A DNA stretch of 64,000 bases from Sphingosinicella sp. CPCC 101087 (lineage in GTDB: Bacteria > Pseudomonadota > Alphaproteobacteria > Sphingomonadales > Sphingomonadaceae), in assembly GCF_004151485.1 (NCBI RefSeq), contig NZ_SBFF01000001.1, positions 546,547 through 610,546 on the forward strand, given 5' to 3'. Below the pieces are notes generated by a model. The model saw only the letters and a list, made by a program, of their open reading frames with translations. It had not been told where the DNA came from and ran no database searches. Shown here piece by piece: positions 8,401 to 17,755 of the stretch (position 1 is the stretch's first letter; each line of letters begins with the position of its first letter). Position numbers and translations under genes: made by a program.

Positions 8401-8691
8401 TTACAGCGGTCGACGACGTTCCGGATCGTCGTAGGACGGCTTGGCTGGGGGCCGGTAATCGATGCTCCACTCCGAAATCACCACAAACCAAGCAAAAGCC
8501 ATCAAGCCCCACGAGAGGACATAGCCAGCGATCACCAGAGCGAAGCGGGCAGGCGCCTCCGCTGCAACCACATGCCCGAAGCGGCGCAGAGTCACCTCGC
8601 CGTCGAGAAGGCCCAATCCGAAAAAGATCAGCCCGACCGTACCCAAAAGGGTCAGGGTCAACAGCTTCAGCGGTCTGTCTTTCAGCCTCAA
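8401..8691 (-). CDS. Small hypothetical membrane protein
   Basis: Unrecognised protein of 96 residues. Two hydrophobic segments (about residues 9-29, LLTLTLLGTVGLIFFGLGLL, and 48-70, ARFALVIAGYVLSWGLMAFA) suggest an inner-membrane hairpin with a charged, proline-rich C-terminal tail (PPAKPSYDDPERRRPL). It starts at TTG with GGAG seven bases upstream; no ATG is available. Codon usage fits neighbouring genes. It is isolated between the arsenic operon and an alpha/beta hydrolase, both on the same strand. The 222 bases upstream hold no other gene. Confidence 0.6.
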   Translation of the reverse strand: MRLKDRPLKLLTLTLLGTVGLIFFGLGLLDGEVTLRRFGHVVAAEAPARFALVIAGYVLSWGLMAFAWFVVISEWSIDYRPPAKPSYDDPERRRPL

Positions 8692-8913
8692 CGTTCGCTC
8701 CGCAGGCTCGACGTGCCCGAACGACCGAGGCAGCGTCTATTCTGCGCGCGAGCGCCGGTTGCGACCGCCAGACGCAGGGGGGAACGTATAGCCACACCCA
8801 ATTAACAGAATATTCCGGTAAAGCCGGACTCAGGGACGCGGACCGTGACCCATGGGATGGCGTGGGCCCCGGCACTTGCGCCTATCATGCCGTCGGCTCG
8901 GTCCGGACGCGGC

Positions 8914-9771
8914 CTAGCCGACTCTCGCCAGCAGCTTGTCGATCGCTTCGGCCGCTTCGGGTTCCTCGAGCGTCGGGGCATGGCCGATGCGCGGCACCGT
9001 GACCGTTTCCATCTTCGGATGCTCGGCTTTCATCTGCTCGGCCGTCTCCAGGCTGAGCAGATCGGACAGCTCACCGCGCACGAGCAAGGTCGGGGTGTCG
9101 GCCAGGCTCCGGAAGGCCGGCCACAGATCGACTCCGGCTTCGCCGCCAGGCAGCTTGAAGGGCTCGGCCAGCCGCATGTCGTAATCGAGCACGATCCGCC
9201 CGCCCGGCGAGAGCTTGCACAAACGCTTGGCGAAGGTCAGCCATTGGTCGAGGTCCCAGTCGGGATAGCGGTCCCGCTGCGCCTCGGCGAGCGCGCGGGC
9301 GGCGTGGAGCCAGGTCGGCCAGTTCTGCGCCCTTCCGACATAGGAGCGGATATTCTCGATACCCCGCGGCTCCAGGACAGGGCCGATATCGTTGATCAGG
9401 GCGGCGGCGATCCGGCGGCTGTCGCTCATCGCCAGCAACATGGTCATCAGGCCGCCCAGCGAGGTTCCGAACAGGACGAACCGCGTCAGCGCCAGCTCGC
9501 GGACCAGAGCCTCCAGATCCTGAAGATAGGTCAGGGGCACATAAGTCATCGGGTCCTTGGCATAGGCGCTCTCGCCCCGGCCCCGCAGCTCGACGCAGAT
9601 CAGCCGCCAATCCCCGGCGAGCCGCCCGGCAACTCCTTCGAAGTCGCGCGCGTTACGTGTCAGACCAGGAATGCAGACGATCGGGGGACGGCTCGTATCG
9701 CCGGCATATTCGCGATAGTGGAGCCGCAGCCCGTCGTTCGACCACCAATAGCCATCGGACCAGTCCGCCAT
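8914..9771 (-). CDS. Alpha/beta hydrolase
   Basis: Predicted cytoplasmic serine hydrolase of 285 residues. The oxyanion-hole region is CIPGLTRNARDF, the nucleophile elbow GTSLGGLM (Gly-x-Ser-x-Gly), an acid is available around RGELSDLLS and the catalytic His in PRIGHAPTLEEPEA. This pattern fits small-molecule esterases, lactonases or haloperoxidase-like hydrolases, and the substrate cannot be set. It is divergent from selO with only 36 bases between starts, so the two share a regulatory region. Confidence 0.9.
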   Translation of the reverse strand: MADWSDGYWWSNDGLRLHYREYAGDTSRPPIVCIPGLTRNARDFEGVAGRLAGDWRLICVELRGRGESAYAKDPMTYVPLTYLQDLEALVRELALTRFVLFGTSLGGLMTMLLAMSDSRRIAAALINDIGPVLEPRGIENIRSYVGRAQNWPTWLHAARALAEAQRDRYPDWDLDQWLTFAKRLCKLSPGGRIVLDYDMRLAEPFKLPGGEAGVDLWPAFRSLADTPTLLVRGELSDLLSLETAEQMKAEHPKMETVTVPRIGHAPTLEEPEAAEAIDKLLARVG

Positions 9772-9807
9772 GCCTTACCCCACGCTTCGCCCCTCCCCTA
9801 TCGTCTG

Positions 9808-11235
9808 ATGGCGACGCTTCCGCAACCCGCGCCCTACCGCCCGGAGCGCGCGATCCTGTCGCTGGGCGAAGCCTTCTACGATGCGGTAGCGCCGGCCGAT
9901 TTCCCGCAGACGATCCTGAGGTTCCGCAACGAGCGCTGGGCGCCGGCAGTCGGGCTGGAGGGGCTGAACGACGAAGAGTGGATCGCCCATTTCGGCCGAT
10001 TTCGGCCACTTCCCGACAATCTGCCCGAGCCGCTGGCGCTCCGCTATCATGGCCATCAGTTCCGCGTGTACAATCCGGACATCGGCGACGGCCGGGGCTT
10101 CCTGTTTGCGCAGCTTCGCGACGGCGCCGGCCGATTGCTCGACCTCGGCACCAAGGGATCGGGCCAGACCCCCTATAGCCGCTTCGGCGACGGGCGGCTG
10201 ACCCTCAAGGGAGGCGTGCGCGAGGTGCTGGCCACCGAGATGCTGGAGGCGCTCGGGGCGGAAACGTCCAAGACCTTTTCGCTGATCGAGACGGGCGAAG
10301 CGCTGGAGCGCAGCGACGAGCCCTCCCCCACCCGTTCCGCGGTCCTGGTCCGGCTGAGCCACGGTCACATCCGGATCGGGACCTTCCAGCGGCTCGCTTT
10401 CTTCAAGCAGACCGAGGAGATGGCGAAGCTCGTCGGATATTGCCTGCATCATTATTACGGCGAGACCAACCCGTCCGCCGATGCGGACGCGGCGGTTCGG
10501 CTCCTCGACCGCGTGGCGGACGCCGCATCGCGGCTGGCCGCTTCCTACGTCGCTGCCGGCTTCGTCCACGGCGTGCTCAACAGCGACAACATCGCCCTCA
10601 CGGCCGAAAGCTTCGATTATGGTCCCTGGCGCTGGACCCCCTTCTGGGACGGACATTTCACCGCCGCTTATTTCGACCATGCCGGGCTCTATTCGTTCGG
10701 GCGCCAGCCCGAGGCGATTCACTGGGACCTGCTGCAGCTCGCTCTGTCGCTGCGCCAGATCGTCGATGCCGACGCGCTGACGCCGGCGCTCGAGACCTTT
10801 CCTGACCGGTTCCAGAAGGCGCTGCGCGACGCCATCTTCGGCCGGCTGGCCATAGTTCCGCGGGAGATGGAGGCCGACATGAGCCTGATCGGCGCACTGG
10901 AGACGGCACTGGCAAAGCGAACCGTCCCCATCGACCGCTTCTTCTTCGATTGGCGTGGCGGAAGCCTTCGCGGCAAGACGCCGGCCGCGGCGGATTATGA
11001 GGGCGAGCCCTTCGCCGAATTCCGCCGGCTGGTCGGCGAGCGCGCGCCGGCCGCCGGCGCGCTCGACCATCCCTACTGGTCCGACGACGCTCCCTGCTCG
11101 ATGCATATCGAGGAGGTCGAAGGGATCTGGTCGCAGATCGACGAGGCCGACGACTGGTCGGCGCTGGAGGCCAAGATCCAGGCCGTCCGGCGCATGGGCG
11201 AGGCGATGCGTTCCAGTCCCGACGAGGCACAATGA
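9808..11235 (+). CDS. selO: Protein adenylyltransferase SelO (YdiU family)
   Basis: SelO transfers AMP from ATP to protein Ser/Thr/Tyr residues through an inverted ATP orientation in a pseudokinase fold; in bacteria it responds to oxidative stress. The 475-residue product has the conserved SelO N-terminus (ALRYHGHQFRVYNP), the nucleotide loop GTKGSGQTPYSRFGDGRLTL, VREVLATEMLEALG, and the pseudo-catalytic stretch FVHGVLNSDNI with DYGPWRWTPFWD downstream. ATG at 9808 chosen at the usual family start; the open frame extends far upstream but antisense to the divergent hydrolase gene. Confidence 0.95.
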   Translation: MATLPQPAPYRPERAILSLGEAFYDAVAPADFPQTILRFRNERWAPAVGLEGLNDEEWIAHFGRFRPLPDNLPEPLALRYHGHQFRVYNPDIGDGRGFLFAQLRDGAGRLLDLGTKGSGQTPYSRFGDGRLTLKGGVREVLATEMLEALGAETSKTFSLIETGEALERSDEPSPTRSAVLVRLSHGHIRIGTFQRLAFFKQTEEMAKLVGYCLHHYYGETNPSADADAAVRLLDRVADAASRLAASYVAAGFVHGVLNSDNIALTAESFDYGPWRWTPFWDGHFTAAYFDHAGLYSFGRQPEAIHWDLLQLALSLRQIVDADALTPALETFPDRFQKALRDAIFGRLAIVPREMEADMSLIGALETALAKRTVPIDRFFFDWRGGSLRGKTPAAADYEGEPFAEFRRLVGERAPAAGALDHPYWSDDAPCSMHIEEVEGIWSQIDEADDWSALEAKIQAVRRMGEAMRSSPDEAQ

Positions 11236-11304
11236 GCGCCCGCTGCGGCATCGCCGCGGCCGCTAGGCGCTTGAAAAATCTTCCGGCCCCGCCATGAGGG
11301 GACG

Positions 11305-12741
11305 ATGGCTGAATCCCTGACCTCGCACGAGCCCGCCACCGGCGAACTGTTGTGGACCGGTGCGGCGGGAGACCCGGACGCCGAGGTCATGGCCGCAAGG
11401 GCCGCCTGGGCGGGCTGGGCGGCGCGCCCGTTCACGGTGCGCGTGGAAACCTTGCGCCGCTTCGCGAACCTTGCCCGCGCCCAGCTCGAGCCGTTCGCCG
11501 ACCTGATCGCACGCGAGACCGGCAAGCCCTTGTGGGAAGCGCGCACCGAGGTCGAGGCCGTGATCAACAAGGTCGACATCTCGGTCTCGGCATATGCCGA
11601 GCGAACGGCGCAGCGGCGGCTCGAAGGCGCCCTGGGCACGCGCGTGGCGGTGCGCCACAAGCCCCACGGCGTCCTGGCGGTGCTCGGTCCCTACAATTTC
11701 CCCGCCCATCTGCCCAACGGGCACATCGTTCCGGCGCTGATCGCCGGCAATGCGGTGGTGTTCAAGCCGAGCGAGAAGACGCCGGCCGTCGGCGAGTTTC
11801 TCGTCCGGCTCTATCATGAAGCGGGCGTTCCCGAGGGCGTGGTGCGCTGCGTCCAGGGCGGCGTGGAGACGGGAAAGGCGCTGGCCGCCCATCCCGGCCT
11901 GGACGGACTGTTGTTCACCGGCTCGGCCCGCGCCGGCCTGGCCCTGCACCGCCAGTTCGCCGAAACGCCGCACAAGATCCTGGCATTGGAGATGGGAGGC
12001 AACAATCCGCTCGTCGTGTGGGACGCGAAGGATCTTCACGCCGCGGCGGCAATGGCCGTCCAGTCCGCCTATCTCAGTGCCGGCCAGCGCTGCACCGCCG
12101 CGCGCCGGCTGATCGTCCGCGACGGGGCCCATCAGGAGCTGATCGAGACGATCACTCGGCTCGTCGACCGGCTGATCGTCGGCCACCCGCACGCCAACCC
12201 TGCGCCGTTCATGGGTCCCGTGATCGACAATATGGCGGCCGACCAGCTCCAGGAGGCCTTTCTCGAGCTGATGGGCCGGGGCGGCCGCGCCATCCGCCGG
12301 CTCGATCGAAAGACCGACGAGCGCCCCTTCCTGACGCCGTCGCTGATCGACGTCACCGAGGTTGAGCGGCGGCCGGACGTGGAGATGTTCGGGCCGGTCC
12401 TCCAGATCGTCCGCGTCGCCGATTTCGACGGCGCGATCGCCGAGGCGAACGCCACGCGCTACGGCCTATCCGCTTCCCTGATCGGCGGCGCGCCGGAACT
12501 TTACGACCGGTTCTGGGCCGGCGTCCGTGCCGGGGTGATCAACTGGAACAGCCCGACCAATGGCGCACCTTCAAAGGCGCCGTTCGGCGGCATCGGCCTG
12601 TCCGGCAACCACCGGCCGAGCGCATATTATGCGGCCGACTATTGTGCCTATCCCGTGACCAGCTCGGAAGCCGACTCGGCCCGCGCGACGATCGGCGTAG
12701 GGCTTGCCGATCCGACCGCGCCGGCAAATATCGAAGGCTAG
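11305..12741 (+). CDS. astD: N-succinylglutamate 5-semialdehyde dehydrogenase
   Basis: Aldehyde dehydrogenase of 478 residues matching AstD, the NAD-dependent fourth enzyme of the arginine succinyltransferase pathway. Motifs: VLGPYNFPAHLPNGHIVPAL, VFKPSEKTP, FTGSARAG, LEMGGNNPLVV with catalytic Glu, and SAGQRCTAARR with catalytic Cys. The C-terminal GGIGLSGNHRPSAYYAADYC is characteristic of AstD. No astA, astB, astC or astE are in the window, so its genetic setting is unusual. Start ATG follows GAGGGG. Lies 69 bases after selO on the same strand. Confidence 0.9.
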   Translation: MAESLTSHEPATGELLWTGAAGDPDAEVMAARAAWAGWAARPFTVRVETLRRFANLARAQLEPFADLIARETGKPLWEARTEVEAVINKVDISVSAYAERTAQRRLEGALGTRVAVRHKPHGVLAVLGPYNFPAHLPNGHIVPALIAGNAVVFKPSEKTPAVGEFLVRLYHEAGVPEGVVRCVQGGVETGKALAAHPGLDGLLFTGSARAGLALHRQFAETPHKILALEMGGNNPLVVWDAKDLHAAAAMAVQSAYLSAGQRCTAARRLIVRDGAHQELIETITRLVDRLIVGHPHANPAPFMGPVIDNMAADQLQEAFLELMGRGGRAIRRLDRKTDERPFLTPSLIDVTEVERRPDVEMFGPVLQIVRVADFDGAIAEANATRYGLSASLIGGAPELYDRFWAGVRAGVINWNSPTNGAPSKAPFGGIGLSGNHRPSAYYAADYCAYPVTSSEADSARATIGVGLADPTAPANIEG

Positions 12742-12781
12742 GCGCCGCCCGGCCTTCGCGGGCGTACGTAGGCGGACGGAA

Positions 12782-12805
12782 GGCTTCCTTGCACAGAAGG
12801 AAGCC
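12782..12805. terminator. Hairpin between convergent astD and prolyl oligopeptidase genes
   Basis: Perfect 9-base inverted repeat GGCTTCCTT-N6-AAGGAAGCC between the two converging genes. No U-tract follows on either strand, so it is only a possible bidirectional terminator or transcript 3'-end stabiliser. Confidence 0.4.
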
Positions 12806-12858
12806 CCACCACTCCCGGCGGCGACCCTTCCCCTGCGTGGCACAGCGGCGACAGGATC

Positions 12859-14982
12859 TCAGTCCGCTAGGCGCTTGCTCGCGTAGATGAATTCCAGGGC
12901 CAGGCGCCGTGCCGTCTCACGCAGGTTCGCGGCGGCGGAATGTCCGCCGTCGATATTCTCGTAATAGAGATAAGGCTGGCCGAGCTCGGCGAGGCGCGCG
13001 GCGGCCTTTCGGCCGTGGCCGGGATGGACCCGATCGTCCTTGGTCGAGGTGAGGATGAAGGGCCTCGGATAATCTTGCCCGGCGACCAGCCGCTGATAGG
13101 GTGAATAGCCTTCTATCCACGCCTTCTGCTCGGGTATCGAAGGATCGCCATATTCGCCGATCCACGAGGCGCCGGCGCCCATGAGCGGGTACCGGATCAT
13201 GTCGAACAGGGGCACCTGGATGATTGCGGCGTTGAACAGGTCCGGCCGCTGCGTGATGGCGGTTCCGACAAGCAGGCCGCCCTGGCTGCCGCCAACGACG
13301 CCGAGTCGGCGCGGGCTGGTGACGCCCCGCCGGACCAGATCCTCGGCCACGGCGATGAAGTCGTCCCAGGTCCGCTGCTTGTTCCGGCGCTGAGCCGCCT
13401 GGTGCCAGTCCGGGCCGAACTCGCCGCCGCCGCGCAGATTGGCGACGACATAGGCGTTCCCCTGTTCGAGCCAGAGCCGCCCCGTGGTCGCCATATAGCT
13501 GGGCACCATCGGCACCTGGAATCCGCCATAGCCGTTGAGCAGGGTCGGCGTCGAACCGTCCAGCTTCATGTCGTGCGGCCGGATCAGGAAATAGGGGATG
13601 CGGGTACCATCGCGAGAGGCCGCCTCGTGCTGCTCGACGACATGGCCCGAGGCATCGAATCGCGGCGGCGTCGTCTTGATCGTCTCCACTGCGCCGGTCG
13701 CGCCGTCATAGTGCCAGAGCGTCGACGGTGTCAGATAATCCGTGACGGTGAACATCGCCTCGACGCTCTCGTCGGAGGCGGCCGCGATGCCGATGCTGGC
13801 ATTCTGCGGCAGAGCGAGAGGGCGGCTGCGCCAGGCGCCGTCTTCATAGTTCATGGCCATGGCGCGACCACGGACATTGTCGAGTACGGCGATCAGGAGC
13901 TGATCGCGGGTTGTCGCGAAATCGCCCAGCGTCTGGCGCGGGCCAGGCGCCCAGACGAGCCCCGGCCGGGCGCCGTTGGGGTCGCTCTTCCATTCCTCCA
14001 GGTCATAGGAGATCAGCGAATCGGTGGCGAAAGCGAGGCCGGGAGCGGCTTCCCAGGCCTCCTGCAGCGCGACGATGACACGTCCGTCGACCAGGCCGGC
14101 CAGCGACGATTTCCTCGGCAGGTTCAGGCGGACCGGGCCGTCCTCCCGAAGGATCGTATATTCCCGGTCGAAGAAGTCGAGGCCGCGAGAGGCGCCCACG
14201 GCATGGACCATCCCCGCCGCGTCGCGCAGCACGAAAGGGGTGACCGACACGTCCTCGCGCGTGCCACGGAAGATTTCCTCTGCCTCGTCGAGCGGCTGGC
14301 CCCGACGCAGCCGCTTGACGACGAACGGATAGCCAGAGGCCGTCATCGTCCCGGGGCCCCATTCGCGCGCCACGAGGATCGTGTCCTCGTCGAGCCAGGC
14401 GAAACTCTGCTTGCCGTCGGGCAGGCTGAACCCGTCCTCGACGGAACGTCCTTCGATCAAGTCGAACTCGCGCACCACCGAGGCGTCGCGCCCGCCGTCC
14501 GACAGGACGACGAGGCAACGCCGCTCCTCCGGCGGCAGACAGGACAGGCCGCGATAGACCCAGTTGGCGCTTTCGGCGCGGGCGAGCGCGTCCACGTCGA
14601 GCACCGTTTCCCAGGCGGGAGAGTCGGTCCGATAGCTTTCAAGTGTTGTTCGGCGAACGATGCCGCGGACATGGGTCTCGTCCTGCCAGAAGTTGTAGAG
14701 TCCGCTCGGCCGCATCGACACCAGGGGAATACGATCGCTCGCCTGGAGGATCTCGAGTGCCTGGTCGTGGAAAGTCCGGTAGCGCGGGTCGGCCTGCAGC
14801 TCGCCGAGTGTCCGCTCATTCTCGGCACGCGCCCAGGCGAGCGCGCGCTCACCTTCAATCTCCTCGAGCCAGACATGGGGATCGTCCGCGGGGGCGGCCC
14901 CGCTGGAAGATTGCGCCGCACCGATCGAGGCCATGCCTGTCAACGCCAAGACTCCTGCCAATAGCTTGAAGCGAAATGCCAT
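12859..14982 (-). CDS. Prolyl oligopeptidase family serine peptidase (S9), secreted
   Basis: Protein of 707 residues with a signal peptide (LLAGVLALTGMASIGAAQ). The first part is the seven-bladed beta-propeller (about residues 30-420, starting with DDPHVWLEEIEGERALAW, a typical S9A beginning), followed by the alpha/beta-hydrolase domain. Catalytic Ser in GVVGGSQGGLL, Asp in TSTKDDRVHPGH, His in NIDGGHSAA. Family enzymes cut short peptides after proline and are size-limited by the propeller. Periplasmic or exported; likely a nutrient peptidase. ATG at 14982 follows GGGAGGGG. Confidence 0.94.
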   Translation of the reverse strand: MAFRFKLLAGVLALTGMASIGAAQSSSGAAPADDPHVWLEEIEGERALAWARAENERTLGELQADPRYRTFHDQALEILQASDRIPLVSMRPSGLYNFWQDETHVRGIVRRTTLESYRTDSPAWETVLDVDALARAESANWVYRGLSCLPPEERRCLVVLSDGGRDASVVREFDLIEGRSVEDGFSLPDGKQSFAWLDEDTILVAREWGPGTMTASGYPFVVKRLRRGQPLDEAEEIFRGTREDVSVTPFVLRDAAGMVHAVGASRGLDFFDREYTILREDGPVRLNLPRKSSLAGLVDGRVIVALQEAWEAAPGLAFATDSLISYDLEEWKSDPNGARPGLVWAPGPRQTLGDFATTRDQLLIAVLDNVRGRAMAMNYEDGAWRSRPLALPQNASIGIAAASDESVEAMFTVTDYLTPSTLWHYDGATGAVETIKTTPPRFDASGHVVEQHEAASRDGTRIPYFLIRPHDMKLDGSTPTLLNGYGGFQVPMVPSYMATTGRLWLEQGNAYVVANLRGGGEFGPDWHQAAQRRNKQRTWDDFIAVAEDLVRRGVTSPRRLGVVGGSQGGLLVGTAITQRPDLFNAAIIQVPLFDMIRYPLMGAGASWIGEYGDPSIPEQKAWIEGYSPYQRLVAGQDYPRPFILTSTKDDRVHPGHGRKAAARLAELGQPYLYYENIDGGHSAAANLRETARRLALEFIYASKRLAD

Positions 14983-15155
14983 TACTGCCCCTCCCGCCAC
15001 GGCAGAGGTAAGGCGGCAATACGCGAGAGACAATGGCCGGGGATTTGCCGCCGCCCAAGGCGAGAACCGATGGAGAGCTAGCGGTCGGATCGAGGGCGCT
15101 GCCCTCACCCGAGAGTCACATGGATCCTTCCGGCAGGGATTGCCGGGGAAAGGCC

Positions 15156-16667
15156 CTAACCTCTCGCCTCCGGCAGATAGTCGGCGTCGATATGGTCGGA
15201 GAAGCGGGTGATCTTGGCGTCGAACTTCATCTTCACCTTGCCGGTGGCGCCATGGCGCTGCTTGGCGATGATCAGCTCGGACAGCTGATAGACCCGCTCC
15301 ATGTCCCGCTGCCACTGCTCGTAGCTTTCGAAGATCTTGGCGTCGTCGCCTTCGACGGGCCGCTTGGGCTCGCGCGAGGCGACATAATATTCCTCGCGGT
15401 AGACGAACAGGACGATGTCGGCGTCCTGTTCGATAGACCCGGATTCGCGAAGATCGGAGAGCTGGGGCCGCTTGTCCTCGCGCTGCTCGACGGCGCGGCT
15501 GAGCTGGGACAAAGCCAGCACCGGAACGCCGAGCTCCTTGGCGAGCGTCTTGAGGCCGCGCGAGATCTCCGAGATCTCCTGAACGCGATTTTCGTTGGAG
15601 TTACGGCCCGTCCCCTGGAGGAGCTGGAGATAGTCGACGACGACGAGGCCTATCCCCTTCTGGCGCTTCAGCCGTCGTGCCCGGGTGCGCAACGCGGCGA
15701 TGGTGAGGCCCGGCGTATCATCGATATAGAGCGGCAGCGATTCGAGATCGGCAGCGGCGCGAGCAAGATTCCGGAAATCCAGCTGGCTGATCTTGCCCAT
15801 GCGCAGATTTTCCGAGCTGATCCCGGACTGCTCCGCGAGAATACGGGTGGCAAGCTGGTCGGCCGACATTTCGAGGCTGAAGAAGGCGACGGCGGCTCCG
15901 GCCGATTTCTCCGGCGCGATCCCGTCCTCGATATCGCGCACGTAGCGCTGCGCCGCGTTGAAGGCGAAGTTGGTGGCGAGCGCCGTCTTGCCCATGCCCG
16001 GACGGCCGGCAAGAATGATGAGGTCGCTATGGTGCAGGCCGCCGGTCTTGGCGTTCACCGTGTCGAGACCGGTGGTGACGCCGGAGAGGCCGCCGCCGGT
16101 ATTCAGGGCCTTCTCGGCCATCTGGACGGCGAGGCGCGTCGCCTGGGCGAAGCTCTTCACGCCGCCTTCGCCGCCACCCTCCTCGGCCACGCGGTAAAGC
16201 GCCGCCTCGGCCTCTTCGATCTGCCCCTTGGGCTCGACCTCCTCGCTTGTATCGAGCGCCCGCTCCACCATCTCGCGGCCGACGCCGACCAGGGCGCGAA
16301 GCAAGGCCAGGTCGTAGATCTGATCCGCGAAGTCGCGCGCGCCGATGATCGCGGCGCCGCTTCCGGTGAGCTGCGCGAGGTAGGACGGGCCGCCGAGCTC
16401 CTTCATCTCCTCGTCGGCCTCGAACAAGGGCCGGAGCGTCACCGGGCTCGCGATCATGTTGCGGTCGAGCAGCCTGAGGATCTGTTCGTAGATGCGACCG
16501 TGCAGCGGCTCGTGGAAGTGATCGGGCCTGAGCTTGAGCTGGACGTCCTCGGCCAGTCGATTGTCGATCATCAGCGCGCCGAGCAAGGCGGCTTCCGCCT
16601 CGACGTTGTGAGGAAGCGACTGACCCGTGGGGGTGGGAGGCTCGACGAGGGAAAGCGGTTGTACCAT
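15156..16667 (-). CDS. dnaB: Replicative DNA helicase DnaB
   Basis: Hexameric 5'-3' helicase that unwinds DNA ahead of the replisome; 503 residues. N-terminal DnaB domain (PHNVEAEAALLGALMIDNRL; DHFHEPLHGRIYE) is followed by the RecA-like motor with Walker A AGRPGMGKTALAT, Walker B VVVDYLQLLQG and the arginine-containing H4 segment SGSIEQDADIVLFVYREEYY. No intein interrupts it. Divergent from the UPF0262 gene with 156 bases between. Confidence 0.97.
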   Translation of the reverse strand: MVQPLSLVEPPTPTGQSLPHNVEAEAALLGALMIDNRLAEDVQLKLRPDHFHEPLHGRIYEQILRLLDRNMIASPVTLRPLFEADEEMKELGGPSYLAQLTGSGAAIIGARDFADQIYDLALLRALVGVGREMVERALDTSEEVEPKGQIEEAEAALYRVAEEGGGEGGVKSFAQATRLAVQMAEKALNTGGGLSGVTTGLDTVNAKTGGLHHSDLIILAGRPGMGKTALATNFAFNAAQRYVRDIEDGIAPEKSAGAAVAFFSLEMSADQLATRILAEQSGISSENLRMGKISQLDFRNLARAAADLESLPLYIDDTPGLTIAALRTRARRLKRQKGIGLVVVDYLQLLQGTGRNSNENRVQEISEISRGLKTLAKELGVPVLALSQLSRAVEQREDKRPQLSDLRESGSIEQDADIVLFVYREEYYVASREPKRPVEGDDAKIFESYEQWQRDMERVYQLSELIIAKQRHGATGKVKMKFDAKITRFSDHIDADYLPEARG

Positions 16668-16823
16668 TTCCCTACTCTACGCCTGCCGGACTCATTCCGG
16701 TAGGGCTCGGCCCGAATGAATCGTGGGCCGATCATGGTATAAGCTGTGGATGCTTCGGCCGAGCGGCGAGCGCGGAAACTGCAAGCGTGACAAGGCGATG
16801 CCCCACCCGCTAACAGGCGAGCA

Positions 16824-17342
16824 ATGGAACGGCAGCGCATCATCGACATCGAACTCGACGAACGCTCCATCCTCCGCAGGAACGAGGATATCGAGCAGGA
16901 GCGCCGCGTCGCCGTGTTCGACCTGCTCGAGAAGAATTGTTTCGACGCGAACGGGCATGAGGGACCGTTCCGGGTGAAGCTGCGGGTCGAGGACAATCGG
17001 CTTGCGATCGACATCAAGGACGAGTCCGGCGAAAAGCTCGACACGGTGCGAATGGCGCTCGGCCGCTTCCGCCGGCCGATCCGCGAATATTTCGCGATCT
17101 GCGAAAGCTATTTCAAAGCGGTCCGGTCCGAGCATCCGCGCGGCATCGAGGCGCTCGATATGGCACGGCGCGGGCTCCACAACGATGCGGCCGAGCTGCT
17201 CAAGGACTGCCTGAAGGAACGGATCGAGATGGATTTCGACACGGCACGGCGCCTGTTCACCCTGATCTGCGTCCTCCACATCAAGCAGTCGACGACGGCC
17301 GTCGACTCGCCGACGCCCGCCACGGCGCCGAGGGCCCGATGA
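16824..17342 (+). CDS. UPF0262 family protein
   Basis: Protein of 172 residues recognisable as the alphaproteobacterial UPF0262 family: starts RIIDIELDERSILRRNEDIE and contains RMALGRFRRPIREYFAICESYF and EALDMARRGLHNDAAELL. No enzyme motif is visible and function is unknown; probably cytoplasmic. It begins a run of five plus-strand genes. Its stop overlaps the next start (ATGA), coupling it to the lipoprotein gene. Confidence 0.88.
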   Translation: MERQRIIDIELDERSILRRNEDIEQERRVAVFDLLEKNCFDANGHEGPFRVKLRVEDNRLAIDIKDESGEKLDTVRMALGRFRRPIREYFAICESYFKAVRSEHPRGIEALDMARRGLHNDAAELLKDCLKERIEMDFDTARRLFTLICVLHIKQSTTAVDSPTPATAPRAR

Positions 17343-17752
17343 ACCGCAATCGCTGGCTGCTGCTGCTCGCGCCGGTGCTGGCGGCCTGCGAGACGACACG
17401 CACCGTTCCGCACGACCCGGTCGAGATGGTCGATTATGCGGCGATCGGCGAAGCCCCGTTCTGGATGGTGGCGATCGGTGACGACGCGATCGTGCTGACG
17501 CTCGGGCAGGATCCGCAGGCCGGATCGGCCGATTTGCTGACGCACCATTTTCCCCGCACCCTTCCCCGCACCGTCGACGGCGTTCGCCGCTGGGAGTCGG
17601 GCGAAGGCACGCAAGTCATTAGCGTCGAAGCGCGCCCCGGCCTTTGCGAGGGCTCGGGTGGCCGGCGCTACGAGGATCGGGTGACGGTCCGGTTGAGCGG
17701 ACGCGAACTCGTCGGTTGCGGCGGCCGCCTGGTCGCGGACGAGCGCGAATAG
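17339..17752 (+). CDS. Hypothetical lipoprotein
   Basis: Protein of 137 residues with a lipoprotein signal peptide: short basic N-terminus, hydrophobic core WLLLLAPV and lipobox LAAC at about residue 17. The mature part has a beta-rich look and resembles the COG3650/HslJ-adjacent group of small envelope proteins (paired Cys in RPGLCEG and LVGCGGRL), but the match is weak. Probably anchored to the inner or outer membrane. Start overlaps the UPF0262 stop; the AraC gene follows after three bases. Confidence 0.72.
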   Translation: MNRNRWLLLLAPVLAACETTRTVPHDPVEMVDYAAIGEAPFWMVAIGDDAIVLTLGQDPQAGSADLLTHHFPRTLPRTVDGVRRWESGEGTQVISVEARPGLCEGSGGRRYEDRVTVRLSGRELVGCGGRLVADERE

Positions 17753-17755
17753 GCC

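Noticed and set aside
8845-9807. N-terminal extension of selO
   Set aside because: Overlaps the divergent hydrolase gene antisense; SelO begins at the ATG 9808 by family length.
14983-15315. Extension of the prolyl oligopeptidase to the dnaB gene end
   Set aside because: A signal peptide begins exactly at the ATG at 14982 behind GGGAGGGG.
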